NCBI GenBank assembly: GCA_010015805.1
Contig: ML978123.1
Span: forward strand, 1,240,001 to 1,304,000
Length of the DNA: 64,000 bases
DNA from: Rhizodiscina lignyota
Lineage: Eukaryota > Ascomycota > Dothideomycetes > Aulographales > Rhizodiscinaceae
Direction of reading: 5' to 3'
Positions 1 through 12,238 of the stretch are shown piece by piece. The position numbers were made by a program, and so were the translations under genes. The notes under the pieces are model-generated. The model was given only the letters and a program-made list of their open reading frames with translations, made no database searches and had not been told where the DNA came from. The stretch's first letter is position 1. Every line of letters begins with the position of its first letter.

Positions 1-165
1 CAAAAGTTGTGTTGTCTAATCAAGCTTCGTCTAGATCTTGTGTTCCGATCAAGCTTCCTCTTCCTCTTTCTTGTCCTATATTAATGGGCTCTTGGCACCT
101 CCGGGGGGTGAAGATCGAGTCGGCCTTCTCCTCCCTCTGCTGTTGCTCCTTGCATTTGCAATGCA

Positions 166-1832
166 TTACCAATCGTGCTCCAAGACCTCGCCAGCAACGC
201 TCTCCTTCAAGCCCGTGTTATCCGGCTCCACGAACGCTCGGACAACCTTACCATCTCTTACGCACAGGGCATATCGCTTGCCTCTCGGCCCGCCGAAGAT
301 CTTGCTCCCGTCGAAGGACAGTTCTAGCGCGTCGGTAAAGCCCAGCGACGGGTCAGCGAGGAAGCGGATCCCAGACTGACCACGGGGATCGAGTTGCGCC
401 GCCCAGGCTTTCATTCTGTGTTGGGAAGGCGGTCAGTATGTGTTTGCGACATGCGATAGCACTTTTTTTGCTGGAGTTCGGTAAGGGTTTCTCTGCTTCT
501 CTGTTTTCCAGGGAACCGGTTCGGGAGATTTCCCGAACATGGCAGACATGGGGTCAACATGGCGGGCTGGGGGTGCGGAGAGGGCCCTGAGGGCCAAGAA
601 AGCAGGGTCATGGGAATATAGAAAGACGAAGTTTTGGAAGGATTTGGGGAAGTTGGTTTGCGGAGGCATGGAGGAGGGTGCATGGGTGGAAACAGGCCAT
701 AGCGAAGCGAAGGGAGGAGGATAGGGAGGGAATAGTGCCTTGGCAGGACGGTAATTGAGATGGTTGTGGTGATATTAGTGCTAGGAGGATGGAGAGGGCT
801 TGGCAAGACGGGGCTGGAAGTGGTAATTCTGATGGATGCTCCCGATGCGGACATATTAGCTACAGTGGAATGACCTGGACGGACATGGGAGGACGGTGGT
901 GGAGGTTGGAGCGAGGCTTGGCGCGACGGGGTCGCAAAGGTTAGTCCCGGGTTGGAAAGAATTAGTGGGGACGGTGATGCAAGTAAGTCAGTAATTGAGA
1001 TGGATGCGGAGAGATTAGCGGCCGTAGCTGGCGCGCCAAGAAATAGGGGATGGTGTGATAATTGGCGGGCGCGTGTCCGCGAGGTGCGAGAGCGAGTGGA
1101 GTTGAGCGGAGAGATTGAGTGCAGCAGCACGTGGACATTCAAGGTACCAAAGTGTGTTATGACAGGGGCGTCGTATACAGCCGTCCAGAAGGCTTGGAAG
1201 AACAGGGACAGACAGAAATAGAGCGCCTCGGTGGGCGTCGTGATCACGGGTCTGACAGATTGGGAAAGGGGCCATGGAATGGTTTGAGAGAAGGAATGAG
1301 GTGCGACATGAGATGGGCCATGGAGGCACGGTACGCAGCAGAGAGAACGGAAGTTCGGAATCTGAATGGCAGGGGCATCGTATACGAGGCAGAGAGAAAC
1401 TTACACGAAAGGGTCGTTGACTGCAACGACAAACACGTCGCCTGCATCTCTGAGCTTGGACGCCTTGAGGTAGGAGGGTATGTGACTTTCAGAGCATGAA
1501 GGGCCTGCAGGAAAAAGTATCTCAGTAAATGGTCTAGATTAGGACTCGGAATAGACAACTGCCGTCACAGCCAGCCACAGCAGGCAATTGTCTCCAAGAG
1601 CAGGTCAATTGGACTTACTGAATGCTGCAGGAACGCCGATGATGAGGCCTTTGCCCTTCAGGATCTTCGACAGATTGGCCTTGTTGCCCGGCGAGCCCTC
1701 CATCAGCTCGACATCTGGAATTGCGTCGCCCACCTTGACAAAGGCGCGGGCAGAGGAGTGGAAGAGAGAGGCGCATTGCGCGCGAGGGACGAGGCGCTGG
1801 CCGGTGGCGATTGCGCGCCTGAATGCAAACAT
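166..1832 (-). CDS. Mitochondrial peroxiredoxin-5 (Prx5/AhpE-like, 1-Cys or atypical 2-Cys thiol peroxidase)
   Basis: Exons on the minus strand are 1832-1619, 1504-1405 and 415-166, giving 187 residues. The first residues (MFAFRRAIATGQRLVP) are Arg-rich and amphipathic, like a mitochondrial presequence, and end near the motif SSARAF. The active-site segment PAAFSPSCSESH spans the first splice junction. It fits the Prx5 pattern, with the peroxidatic Cys near residue 75 and a supporting Thr/Ser and His. A second Cys near residue 156 (YALCVRDGK) could be a resolving cysteine. Known role of the family: reduction of hydrogen peroxide and alkyl hydroperoxides with thioredoxin or glutaredoxin. The last intron (416-1404, 989 nt) is about ten times longer than others here. 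I chose the ATG at 1832 because the longer in-frame extension upstream has no targeting character. Confidence 0.9.
416..1404 (-). other. Long intron of the peroxiredoxin gene with degenerate internal repeats
   Basis: This 989-nt intron carries clean donor and acceptor sites on the minus strand. On the plus strand the string gtaatt-nn-gatgg occurs at about 751, 823 and 991, each time followed by an attag string. A second shared block (gaggcttggc-nn-gacgggg) lies near 794 and 913, so part of the intron arose by local duplication. A third block (1003-1048) resembles the 5' leader of the same gene at 1954-1990. A 278-codon open frame crosses the intron but is low-complexity Ser/Pro/Thr text and is not credible as a gene. 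Confidence 0.6.
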
Positions 1833-3757
1833 GGCTGCTGGAATATGTGCGGTCACCAGTGCAGAGCAGTGTGAGCAGGTCGCGGTTGAATTAGGCTCAC
1901 GCTGCGTTGGGTGCTGGAGGCGTTGTGGAGGCGTGCTGCCAGATGCTCCAATCGATGCGGAGAGGGCTCGAGCGGCGCCGAGAAATAGGGCTCGTCTATG
2001 AACGCATCTCCCTCCCACCTACGCAGAACTAGGTAGGTGACGAGACCGGATACACTACTGTAACGCCTGTCTCGGCGCTGCGGTTATCGAAGATCTGACG
2101 AAGCTTCCACGCTTTTTGTCATTCTGCCATTTTGTCATTGCCGTGGAAACTGAGTGATTGTTCGCAGTGCGGCAGTTCAATGGCCCTTTCGTGCAGGAAG
2201 CTCCCTTCCCATCCATCGGTACACCTGTCGTGCCTGTACTTTCTTACCGTGAGCAGCGCCAAAGATAGCAGCGATCGCCGCCGGGGATATTGAGCGGCAA
2301 ACGGCAGCGCGCTCGAGAGGGTCAGCAGCGATGGCCCTCGGCCTCACAGTAGTGAAGGTCGATATGAGACTCATTCCAAATGATTTGGCGAACAACCACG
2401 CCTTGCTGCACAATACGAGCAACAACGCGACCTGCTGTCTCCAGGGAGCACCTAATCTTCGCAGGATTGCCTGCTGCATCAGGCTGTCGATTCGGGTGCA
2501 AGCTCCGGGCGCGGCCAGTGGTGCTGCTGGCGATCGAGAAACGCAAGAACGCTCGCTTGCCCAGCTTCTCCTCGCGGCGTGCATGGCTCTGCAGCTCTGT
2601 GCTACAGCTGCACAGGAATAGGCGTGGGGAGCGAGGGCGTCAGGACGAGGGCGGGCAGGCAGCGAGTGCTGAGGATGCTCGATTAAGGCAAGCCGGCTCT
2701 AGCAGTATAGCTCTGGCAGCTGGCTCCATCCCAATCCCGTCGCGCTGGTAGAGGCCAGGGAGTGCTTCGCTGCAGCGACAGGCATGCGCTGCCTCGCGCC
2801 ATTACTGGCCTGCCTGGGACCTTATGGCGATGGATAGCGCCGGCTTGACATCACAGGCACTTGTCGTCGCTGATTTGAGATGCGACAGATGCTGCACTCC
2901 TCCACACGGCGCCCGGTGGCGCTCGCTGCGCGCTTCAAATGGATCGATTCCTATTGCTCCCCTACCGCCTTCAGCTAGTCTCATCTTCCGAACGAGGCGC
3001 TTCTCCCGCTGCTCTCGCTGCGCTTCCTGTCCTGTCCACTCCTGGCCCTGCCCGTCCCGAATTCGCCATTGATTGCCCACGCTGCTGCTCTCCCTATGCA
3101 CGAGGAGCAGCGTGAGGAGACACACGCACATTCCCCCGTCTCGGAAAAGCCAGAGGCAGCTTCTTACATATTCCATCCACCCAATATCTTCTCCTTGCGC
3201 CGACGTTCCGCCACAACTGTCTTCATCTCGCCGTTGCGAACGTTGCTGTTCCTGTGTTGCCCAGCGCGCGCGCCCGTTGCCAATTCAATCTCCCTCATAC
3301 GTGCTTTTTGGTACGCTCACCACGCTATCGCCCGCCGCGCACCCTCGGCCACGCACCAATCGCGTTGGCGGCCGCGCTTTGTTCATTCGCCGCTCCTCGC
3401 TTGAGCCTCTCCCGGTGCTCGCGCGCTCCTCACCATCTCGTGCCGGATCCTGATCAAATCCTGCTGCGCTCACCACTGCTTCCCTGATCGCCGCGCACAA
3501 TCCCACAGAGCCGCACTTCGACAACCCGTCTCTCACCACCATCCATCGCCCGGAGCATCTTCGCAGCTGTACATACTTCACCACGCACACAGCGGCTCGA
3601 TCCGGGGATAGCCTTGCTTCGACCGTGGTTCCGGGCGCGCTGCTCCTCCTGCTGGCTCCCGCGTCCTCTCTCGACCAACTCCCGACCGCACTTCTAGACT
3701 CCGCCAGGAACAGGAAAAGCAACGCATTGCAGTTCCGTCATCCGTCCGCTCGCCATC
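1833..3757. other. Divergent intergenic region, peroxiredoxin / SKN7
   Basis: This 1.9-kb region separates the two divergent start codons. The half next to SKN7 (about 3070-3757) is rich in C and T on the plus strand, as long 5' leaders of fungal regulatory genes often are. Several open frames of 70-145 codons overlap on both strands, but none shows recognisable protein character, so I call no gene here. Both flanking genes act in oxidative-stress defence, and Skn7 regulates thiol peroxidase genes in yeast. Shared regulation is therefore possible, but it is inference. Confidence 0.5.
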
Positions 3758-6110
3758 ATGGAGCAAGGAGGCGGCTCAGCAAACAACTCGAGCGATTTTG
3801 TAAGTTTGCGCATGTGAACGATTGCGGTGCGGAGAACGTGCGCTGACGTCTTTCCACAGGTTCGCAAGCTGTACAAGTACGCACATCGCCACAGTTTCAC
3901 CAGCCCTGTCAATTGTCGCATGTCCTAATAATTATTGCAGAATGCTCGAGAGCCCACAAGATGAGAATGTCGTACGGTGGGGCAACGAAGGCGACTCATT
4001 CGTCGTTCTCGAGGTGCGCAGCGCATTATCAGCGATACGAGTCCAATCCAACTAACGCTTCGAGCAGAATGAGAAATTCACCAAGCACATCCTTCCAAAA
4101 CATTTCAAGCACAGCAATTTCGCAAGTTTTGTACGGCAGCTGAATAAATATGACTTTCATAAAGTCCGGCACAACAACGAAGAGAGTGGGCAGTCACCAT
4201 ATGGGCAAGGCGTAAGCACGGTTGTATTGCGCGTAGAGATCGCTACTCACGAGTCGTAGGCATGGGAGTTTAAGCACCCCGACTTCAAGATGAACAACAA
4301 GGAAGCACTCGACAATATCCGACGGAAAGCGCCTGCGCCGAGAAAACCGGGCCCCGCTGGAGAAGAATTTGTACCATCGCAACAGATGGACATGTTCAGC
4401 AGCCAATTGGTTGCCACGCAACAGCAATTACAACAGCTCCAGGCGCGATACGAAGAGCTCAGCATACACCATTCTATGCTCCTGCAAGAACTGATTGGTC
4501 TGCAGAAGACGGTGGTGAACCACGAGCACGTCATGCAAAATGTCATGAGCTTCTTACATTCCGTAGATGCTCAGAGGAGAAGAGACAGCAGGGTGGTGAA
4601 TCCTTTCCAGCAACCGCCAGCTACGAACGGCGCAACAGTGGACGGCGCATCGCAAGCGCAACATGCACAACAAGCGATAGAGGAAGATGTGCCGGCCTCG
4701 CCACTTCAGCATGCCACGAAACTGCTCAGCGAGACTAATGTCGATAACATGCTCAATCCGAAGACACTGGAGCACATGAACGAGCTCACGATGCGCATGA
4801 ATGGAACTTTGACAACCCCTCCCCCTGACTTTGTTCGCCAAAGACCAGCTAGCAGAGGGCCGCCACACTCCGCCAGCTCGTCAGGATCAATGCGAATGAA
4901 CGAGTTTGACAACTTGGTCTATCCAGTAGGACATACTCAAGGCATTGACCCAGCTTACAGCGAGCACATTCACAACATCCCTTACACAGCTCCTCCACGA
5001 CCGGACGTGCAGGCGCAAGCAGCGCCAGCAGGCCCCATCGATACGCGAAAGAAAAGCACTCAGATGGATCCAGGCTGGGTAAGGCAGCCTCAGATTCTCC
5101 TGGTTGAAGACGATCAGACCTGCAGGCGGATAGGAGGGAAGTTCTTGTATGCTTTCAACTGCTCGATCGACAGCGCTGTACGTCTGCCCGAACATCAAGT
5201 TGTATTATCGCTAATGCCCGCCTAGCTCGATGGTCTTGAGGCAGTAAACAAGATGAATGCGGGGTCGAAATACGACTTGGTGTTGATGGATATCATCATG
5301 CCGAATCTTGATGGTGTCTCTGCTTGCCATCTTATCCGCCAGTTTGACTCCACGCCAATCATTGCAATGACGTCGAACATCCGCAGCGACGACATTCAGA
5401 TGTACTTCCAACACGGTACGCGCCAAGCACACACCTGCTCCGTATAAGGCTGACGCTAACGCTAATCAGGCATGAACGATGTCCTCCCCAAGCCGTTCAC
5501 CAAGGAAGGTCTCCTCATGATGCTCGAAAAACACCTCGCACATCTCAAAAAGCCCGGCGCCCTACCCACCGCAATAGCACCGCACGCCGATATGGGTGCA
5601 GTAGGTGCTTCACACATGCCCGCTCCTCCTGTACAACCGTTAAACCATCCTCACGCGCCAGCCAATCAAAGTATGAAGGATGACAACTCACCTTCCAAAA
5701 GCCCGGCAACTGGTACTACTGGGAGTAACTGGAACTCACCGAACCAAGTACCTGGTGTAAGTCCCGCTGGCTCCGCCATGACGGATGAGTACATGGGTGC
5801 CCCACCAAGTATGCAGGCACAGCATCCCGGCCCAGGGATGGGTAACGCGAGTCATTCATACGGCATGCCAGGAGGTATGAACGCAGGTATGCCTACGACA
5901 CCTGGCGTGCCTCCACCTGGCGCAATGGGCTACACAGCTGTACCTCAAGGGAGACCACCGCAGCCCATGCAGGGTCAAATCCCCCCGGGAGCGCATCGAA
6001 GGCAGATCAGTGAGATTAGTGGTGGCCCAGAGGAGAACGGAGGCGCAAAAAGACAGCAAATATACGCACCACAGCCGTTGCAGCAGATTGGCCAGATGGG
6101 GAGGAGATAA
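3758..6110 (+). CDS. SKN7: Skn7/Prr1 response-regulator transcription factor (HSF domain plus receiver)
   Basis: Seven exons (3758-3799, 3860-3876, 3941-4013, 4068-4211, 4260-5177, 5226-5415, 5470-6110) give 674 residues. Residues about 14-105 form an HSF-type DNA-binding domain (FVRKLYKMLE, then [16 protein letters not shown]). A Gln-rich coiled coil follows around residues 130-190. The receiver domain lies at about 375-485, with an acidic pair (LLVEDDQ), the phospho-acceptor Asp near 420 in [11 protein letters not shown], and the conserved Lys near 469 in LPKPF. The C-terminal tail is Pro/Met/Gln-rich. In the known family this is the nuclear endpoint of the Sln1-Ypd1 phosphorelay and controls oxidative, osmotic and cell-wall stress genes. 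The second exon is only 17 nt, but it is needed to complete the conserved VRKLYK motif. The start lies just upstream of the first conserved helix. Confidence 0.97.
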
Positions 6111-7074
6111 TCTTCTATGTTTCGAAATAGGGTTGGGAAGAGGAGGAACGATCGCTCACGACACTGATATCCACAAGATAAGAAGGCGCATTTGGGAGTT
6201 GAATATGAGCTTTTGCAAATCTCGGGGGTTTGTAAATCTAATGAGCCGCGACTCGATCGCGAGGCGATGCCAGCTCTTACTGCCACTGTCGCATAGGACA
6301 TGTTGGCTGCTCATGGTCTTGGAGGACAAGGCCTCTGTGAGTGCGAAGGAGTAATACTTCGAATCAGCTTTGTTAGGGTAACTGCTCGTCTGTAGCTTGC
6401 CTGTTTTAGCTGCAATGAATTCGGTAGAGTTCACTCTCCGTGAATTCCAAAATGCATTGTCCAGTTGTACTGCCTTCAAGTCCCAGAGTACCTCCCCGCT
6501 AATGACTCAACTTCCATCGGCGCAAAAAAAATTCCCACGCTCATGGTTCTCCGCAATGCTCCATCTTCACAATTCCAAATCGACGTGAAATGCCTCAGTC
6601 TGAACCTGCATGCCGAGTCGGATCGCCCCATCGCGCATTCAGGAGGTCCATCCACCCAACACCTTGAAGTGACGTCCACTCAAGGTTTTCGCCTTCCCCA
6701 TCCCTCCGGTCCGCCGCTCGCAACATCCGGGATTCTAGAACCACAAACCAGCAACCCCCGTCGACCGCACAGCACCAAAAGCGACCCATCTCCGTGGCAA
6801 GCTACCCTCCTGCAAGTAATTTGCGGCATTTGGGGCAGTCGGCCGCTGCCGAAGCCGCTGCTAAACTTATTTTTTCGCTTTCGGATCCAGCGAGGCTGTA
6901 GAGTCATCGGATACGCTATCGACCTTCCACCGTGACGGTTCCGAGCACGCACACGTGCGTTGGCGAGAGTCTGGGAATAGGGCGCGCGAACGCGTCTGGT
7001 TACTGCACACCGGCTTTGTTGGGAAGGACGTACACGCGAGGCAGCACGAGTGACATACTGAAAGACCAGCGGAG
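6111..7074. other. Intergenic region, SKN7 3' end to eIF2B epsilon promoter
   Basis: These 964 bases hold the 3' flank of SKN7 and the promoter of the next co-directional gene. Short open frames are present on both strands but have no domain or composition that would support a gene. I see no RNA gene or repeat. Confidence 0.5.
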
Positions 7075-9543
7075 ATGCCGCCGAAGGGGAAGAAGGGCGC
7101 TGAGAAGGGCAAGGCCGGTGGGGGAGAGGAGGAGAGGGAGGATCCGCTGCAGGCTGTGGTGAGTCTGCCCGATATTTGGATTTGAGTTTTGATGGGGATG
7201 GGCAGAGCGAGGATGGTGCAATTGAGTGTGACAGTGGGCTAACTGCTATCGCGAGACACAGATTTTGACGGATTCGTTTGAGACGAGGTTCCGGCCGTTC
7301 ACGATTGAGAAGCCTAGGGTGAGTACGCCGCTCTCTATAGCCATTGACGAAGAGCGTGGATACATGATGTTTGCTTTGGGCAATTGGACAACTGAGGCTG
7401 ATAAATCCTAGTGTCTCCTTCCGCTAGCAAATATACCACTCATCGAATACACCTTCGAGTTCCTAGCAAATGCGGGCGTCGATGAGGTATACGTTTACTG
7501 CGGCGCGCATACAGACCAAGTGGTGGAATATGTCGAGTATGTTCTCATGCTCCTTGAAGGAAGCACGGACGGGCACGCTGACATGCGAGAACAGACACTC
7601 ACGATACTACTCCTCTCCCTCTTCTCCGTTCTCCAAGGTTGAGCTGCTTCGCTCCACCTCGCGCTCCGTCGGCGATGCCATGCGCGACCTCGACAAGCGC
7701 AACATCCTCTCTAACGACTTCATTGTCGTCTATGGCGACATCATCTCCAACCTCCCTCTCGATGGCGCACTCTCCGCCCACCGCGCCCGCCGTGCGACAG
7801 ACAAAGGCGCGATTATGACTATGATCCTACGTGAAGCAGGCGTTCAACATCGCACCAGAACTGCTTCGTCACAACCCGTCTTCGTCATCGATCCAAAGAG
7901 AAATAGGTGTCTCCATTACGAGGAGATGGCGCCGCATTCAAAGGGCCGCAACAAGGTCGTGACTGTCGATCCAGACGTCCTGTTCACATTCAATGTTGGT
8001 GAAATCGACGTCCGTAACGACATCATCGACTGCGGCGTCGACATTTGCACGCCGGATGCACTTGCACTGTGGACCGACAACTTCGACTTCGAAGAGCCGC
8101 GGCGGGGATTTGTGTATGGCGTCCTGAAGGACTGGGAGCTGAACGACAAGCGGATATACACGCATATCATTGACGACCACTATGCCGCGCGCGTGCGGGA
8201 TCTCAAGAGCTATGATGCAGTGAGCAAGGACGTCGTGGGGCGGTGGGCGTATCCGCTCTGTCCAGACAGCAATTTTGGCCGTGGCCAGAGCTACAGGCTC
8301 AAGAAAGGCAACATTTACATGGAAGAAGGCGTCATCCTTGCGCGATCATGCGAGATCAGGAGGCGCACCGTGATAGGGCAAAATAGCAGTATCGGAGATG
8401 GGACTACTGTGGCGAACAGCGTGATTGGCAGGAGGTGCATGATCGGGAAGAACGTCGTCCTTGACGGCGCGTATGTATGGGATGACACGGTCATCGGCGA
8501 CGGCACAGTAGTGAGGCAGGCGATTGTCGCAAATGAGGCGCACGTGGGGAGGAACTGCAATGTCGAGCCTGGTGCGCTCGTAAGTTACGGCGTGAGGATT
8601 GCGGATGGATTGACGGTGAGAGGATCAAGCAGAGTGACGAGGATGAGGAGAGACAAGATCTATCCTTCTCCGGTCAGGGGAGACGCTGATCCGAAGATTG
8701 TGGGAGCGAAGGGGGATGGATTTGAGTTCGTCGATTCAGAAGAGGACGATGAGGACGATAGTTTTGTGCCGAACAGCCTCGGTGAGCTCCGTTGTCTGCC
8801 TGACTATGCAAGGGCAACGCTAACAATTAGAAGTCTACAACATGGCGAATCTCTCGCTCTCATCAGAATCAATTTCGACTCTGGACTCCGAAGACGACTT
8901 CTCCGACGAACCCACACCTCGAACAGACACCTCCGCCCGAGGCTCCTTCCTCTCCATTGCCTCAGACGACAGCTCTGGCGTACCCCATGGCGCAGGGGAC
9001 TTCCATCACGACGCAGCACAAAGCATATTTGACTCCCTCATCAAGGGAGACGAGTCAACCAACATGCAGCTCGAGCTCACGGCGCTGAGGATGAGCGCCA
9101 ACGCCACAGAACATCAAGTGCGACGCGCAGTCGTGGCAGCTTTCATGAAACGGGTGTCTCAACTTATCGAGTCCGGCACATCGCCCAAGCAAGCGGCCTC
9201 TCAGACGCTAGAACCGCACAAGACATTAATCAGCAGGACGATGTTCGACAAAGACAAGGGCAAGAAAGACGATCAGGTCGACTTCTTGCTCCTTGTCCAA
9301 GCTGACCTGGCACATAGGAGGGATGGAGAGAATGTGTTGGCGTTTGTCTGCAACGAACTCTATGATATGGAGGTGCTGGAGCAGGAGGGATTTGAGCAGT
9401 GGTGGGAAGATGGGAGGAGTAAAGAGGGCGAGGGGATGGAGAGGGTAAGGGCCAAGATGGGCCAGATGCTCGAGGCGTGGTTTGGGGATAGCGATGATGA
9501 GGACGATGACGACGACGATGAGGAGGAGGAGGATGATGAATGA
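7075..9543 (+). CDS. GCD6: Translation initiation factor eIF2B, epsilon (catalytic) subunit
   Basis: Exons 7075-7158, 7262-7318, 7412-7536, 7595-8781 and 8831-9543 give 721 residues, close to yeast Gcd6 (712). The N-terminus is Lys-rich. A nucleotidyltransferase-like domain follows (ILTDSFETRFRPF, CLLPLANIPLIEY, then DFIVVYGDIISNLPL). Hexapeptide left-handed beta-helix repeats lie at about 333-424 (for example VIGQNSSIGDGTTV). The C-terminal W2/HEAT domain at about 548-714 ends in an acidic, aromatic tail (WWEDG, then Asp/Glu run), which in the family carries GEF activity and contacts eIF2 beta. The enzyme exchanges GDP for GTP on eIF2 and is the target of Gcn2 control. The final acidic stretch is encoded by a gat/gac/gag microsatellite-like run at about 9490-9543. 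Confidence 0.96.
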
Positions 9544-10581
9544 GTGGCCGGTCGTTGGAAAGCTCTTGGCGGTAGTTGAAGATATCCCATGATACCCAAA
9601 GAGGATTGGGCACCTGTAAAGTAGGTGGTGTGCACTGTACTACTAGCGACAAACCTTGCACCGGCTCAGAGCAGAGCAGCATCCATTTGACGCGTAAACT
9701 TTCAAAAGGGGGCCGTGAGGGGGCATTAAGCCTTTGAAGCTTTAGATAGCTCAAGTGCTTTTATCAGTTCAAGGCAGCAGAATACAATATTCCAGTTGGT
9801 TCAACGCTGCCTAGTGGCCCGGACACAGGTGTGGGGGAAGGGATGCAGCGTCACAACAGTCAGGTGTGACTGGACAACACGTTGCCACCAGACGCTCTGC
9901 TCTTATAAATTCAAATTTGCAAAAACTCGTGCTCATTTACAACAGCGTGCCTGCGCGTGTCCTGCTTCACAATCACACCCTTGGAAGTTCACGCGCGCCT
10001 ACACTCATCACTCGTCACACCGTCTGCGTTCAGCCACTACCGTAGTGTAGACGGAAGGAGTGCACATCCCTGTCAAGCTCACGGCTGCCATGCGCCGAGC
10101 CTAAACCTGAACCTCTAGCATCCACCACCACTTCCATCCTCACCACCTCAACTACAACACACCTCTCCCTCTCTTCAAATCTGATCTAACCACTGGCCTT
10201 TGACTCTGCTCAAAATCTGCGCAAATTCAAAGTCCTCGTGCCAACACTCGGCTGACCAATCTCGCCACTCCGAAATCCACCCAGTCCCTTGAAGCTCCGC
10301 AGTTTAAGTGCCCCGTCTCGTCATCACACGAGACCCGGCACGCCTTCAAACCAACCACCACGTCTCCCGTGCTGCGGAAGCGTAAGGCACCGGCCGCTGG
10401 CAAGGGCGACTCAACAGACGCGTCAGTTCAAGAGCCTCCCGCGAAGAAGGCCGATAAGCGGATACCCACGTCGACCACGTCGTCATACCTCGCACCCCGC
10501 GTAAACACAGACGCCAAAGGCAAGGGCAAGGCAAAGTCGATCCTGGAGCCGGCGACACCAACGACGCTGGCAGATACATCG
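9544..10581. other. Intergenic region upstream of the RBR ligase gene
   Basis: This 1.04-kb region contains the 3' flank of eIF2B epsilon and the leader of the RBR gene. From 10204 to 10581 the frame of the RBR protein stays open without any ATG. The part from about 10369 onward encodes Lys/Arg/Pro-rich text resembling a nuclear localisation signal. I see no separate gene. Confidence 0.5.
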
Positions 10582-12238
10582 ATGGATTCCGACGATGAGT
10601 TCCACAGTGGCCAGAGCAGTGACGACTTCATGATAGACGATGATAGCGATACGGGTCTCCCAGAAGGTAGGGCTATACCGTCTCCCGAACGTGTTCCAAA
10701 CGCTTCAGCTAACAGGGATTTCACTAGATGATTCGGACATAGACGAGGTGGATATCGGTTTCGAGTCACAGGAGAAGATCACAAAGCCAGGCCGCAAGTC
10801 GTACGAAGTCGAGTTCAAAGTCTACTCCCCACAAGACATCCAGTCATACCAAGACAAGCAGATCGACGAAGTCTCGACCATCCTAGGCCAGCCTCCCGAG
10901 ATCACTGCAATTCTGCTACGTCACATGAGATGGAACAAGGAGCGGTTGATAGAGCAATACATGGATGCGCAGGAGCAGATGCTGGAGAACGTTGGCCTTG
11001 ACCAAGATATCGCTGGGCCTCCGAGGATCGAGACGAAGAAGAATTTCATGTGCGACATCTGCTGCGACGATCAGCCTGGCCTGGAGACTTTCGCGATGAA
11101 GTGTGGACATAGGTTCTGCGTCCCCTGCTACAAACACTACCTGTCACGGAAGATCAAGGAAGAGGGTGAGGCTGCTCGAATTAGATGCCCTGGTGAGGAT
11201 TGCAACCGCATCGTTGATTCCAAGTCCTTGGACTTACTGGTGGCGACGGATTTGAAGGAACGGTGAGCTTCTTCGAGTGTGCCAATATATGTTATGGTCC
11301 ACTAACAACATCCTAGATACCAAGAACTACTCACTCGGACATATGTTGATGACAAGGAGAACCTCAAGTGGTGCCCCGCGCCCAACTGCGTATACGCCGT
11401 TGACTGTGGTGTCAAGCAGCGCGACCTTCTCAAAATCGTCCCCACTGTGCACTGCGATTGCGGACACAATTTCTGCTTTGGCTGCACACTCACAGATCAT
11501 CAGCCCGCACCCTGCGCGCTCGTCAGAAAGTGGCTCAAGAAGTGCGAAGATGACTCTGAGACTGCGAACTGGATCTCTGCGAACACAAAGGAATGCCCGA
11601 AATGTCGTTCTACGATAGAGAAGAACGGTGGTTGCAACCACATGACGTGCCGCAAGTGCCGACACGAGTTCTGCTGGATGTGCATGGGCGTCTGGTCAGA
11701 GCATGGCACAAGCTGGTACAGCTGCAACCGATACGAGGAGAAGAGCGGATCCGACGCTAGGGATGCGCAGGCAAAGTCCAGGCAATCTCTGGAGAGATAC
11801 CTTCACTATTACAACCGCTATGCCAACCATGAGCAGTCCGCAAAATTGGACAAGGATATCTACATCAAGACCGAGAAGAAGATGTCACAGCTTCAGAACT
11901 CTTCTGGCATGTCCTGGATCGAGGTTCAATTCCTAGAAGAGGCATCGAGGGCCCTTCAGCAATGCAGGCAGACGCTAAAGTGGACGTACGCGTTCGCCTT
12001 CTACCTAGCGCGCAACAACCAAACGGAAATCTTCGAGGACAACCAGAAGGACCTTGAGATGGCCGTTGAGAACTTGTCCGAGATGTTCGAGAAACCTGTG
12101 GACCAGCTGGCCAAACTCAAGGTCGACATGCTGGACAAGACGACATACTGCAACAAGAGGAGGGTCATCCTCCTCAGCGACACTGCGGACAATCTGAAGG
12201 CTGGCAAGTGGGAGTTCAATGTGGAGCTTACGGGCTGA
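10582..12238 (+). CDS. Ariadne-family RBR (RING-IBR-RING) E3 ubiquitin ligase
   Basis: Exons 10582-10666, 10728-11262 and 11317-12238 give 513 residues, the usual size for fungal Ariadne proteins. The N-terminus is acidic (MDSDDEFHSG). RING1 starts near residue 137 (CDICCDDQPG, CGHRFCVPCYKHYL). The IBR follows at about 225-285 (CDCGHNFCFGC), and RING2 at about 300-330 (CPKCRSTIEKNGGCNHM). The Cys in GGCNHM, near residue 313, matches the RBR catalytic cysteine that takes ubiquitin as a thioester. The C-terminal helical Ariadne domain is present and ends in ELTG. The family works with UbcH7-type E2 enzymes and Nedd8-activated cullins. I chose the start at 10582 because many relatives begin with MDSDDEF. 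However, the frame is open for 126 codons upstream without an ATG, so a spliced or non-AUG start is possible. Confidence 0.9.

Noticed and set aside
411-1247. 278-codon minus-strand open frame
   Set aside because: It lies inside the peroxiredoxin intron, is low-complexity Ser/Pro/Thr text, and runs over splice signals that are needed for the conserved protein.
2177-2584. 135-codon minus-strand frame upstream of SKN7
   Set aside because: Overlapping frames of similar length exist on the other strand; composition is that of GC-rich chance frames and no motif is visible.
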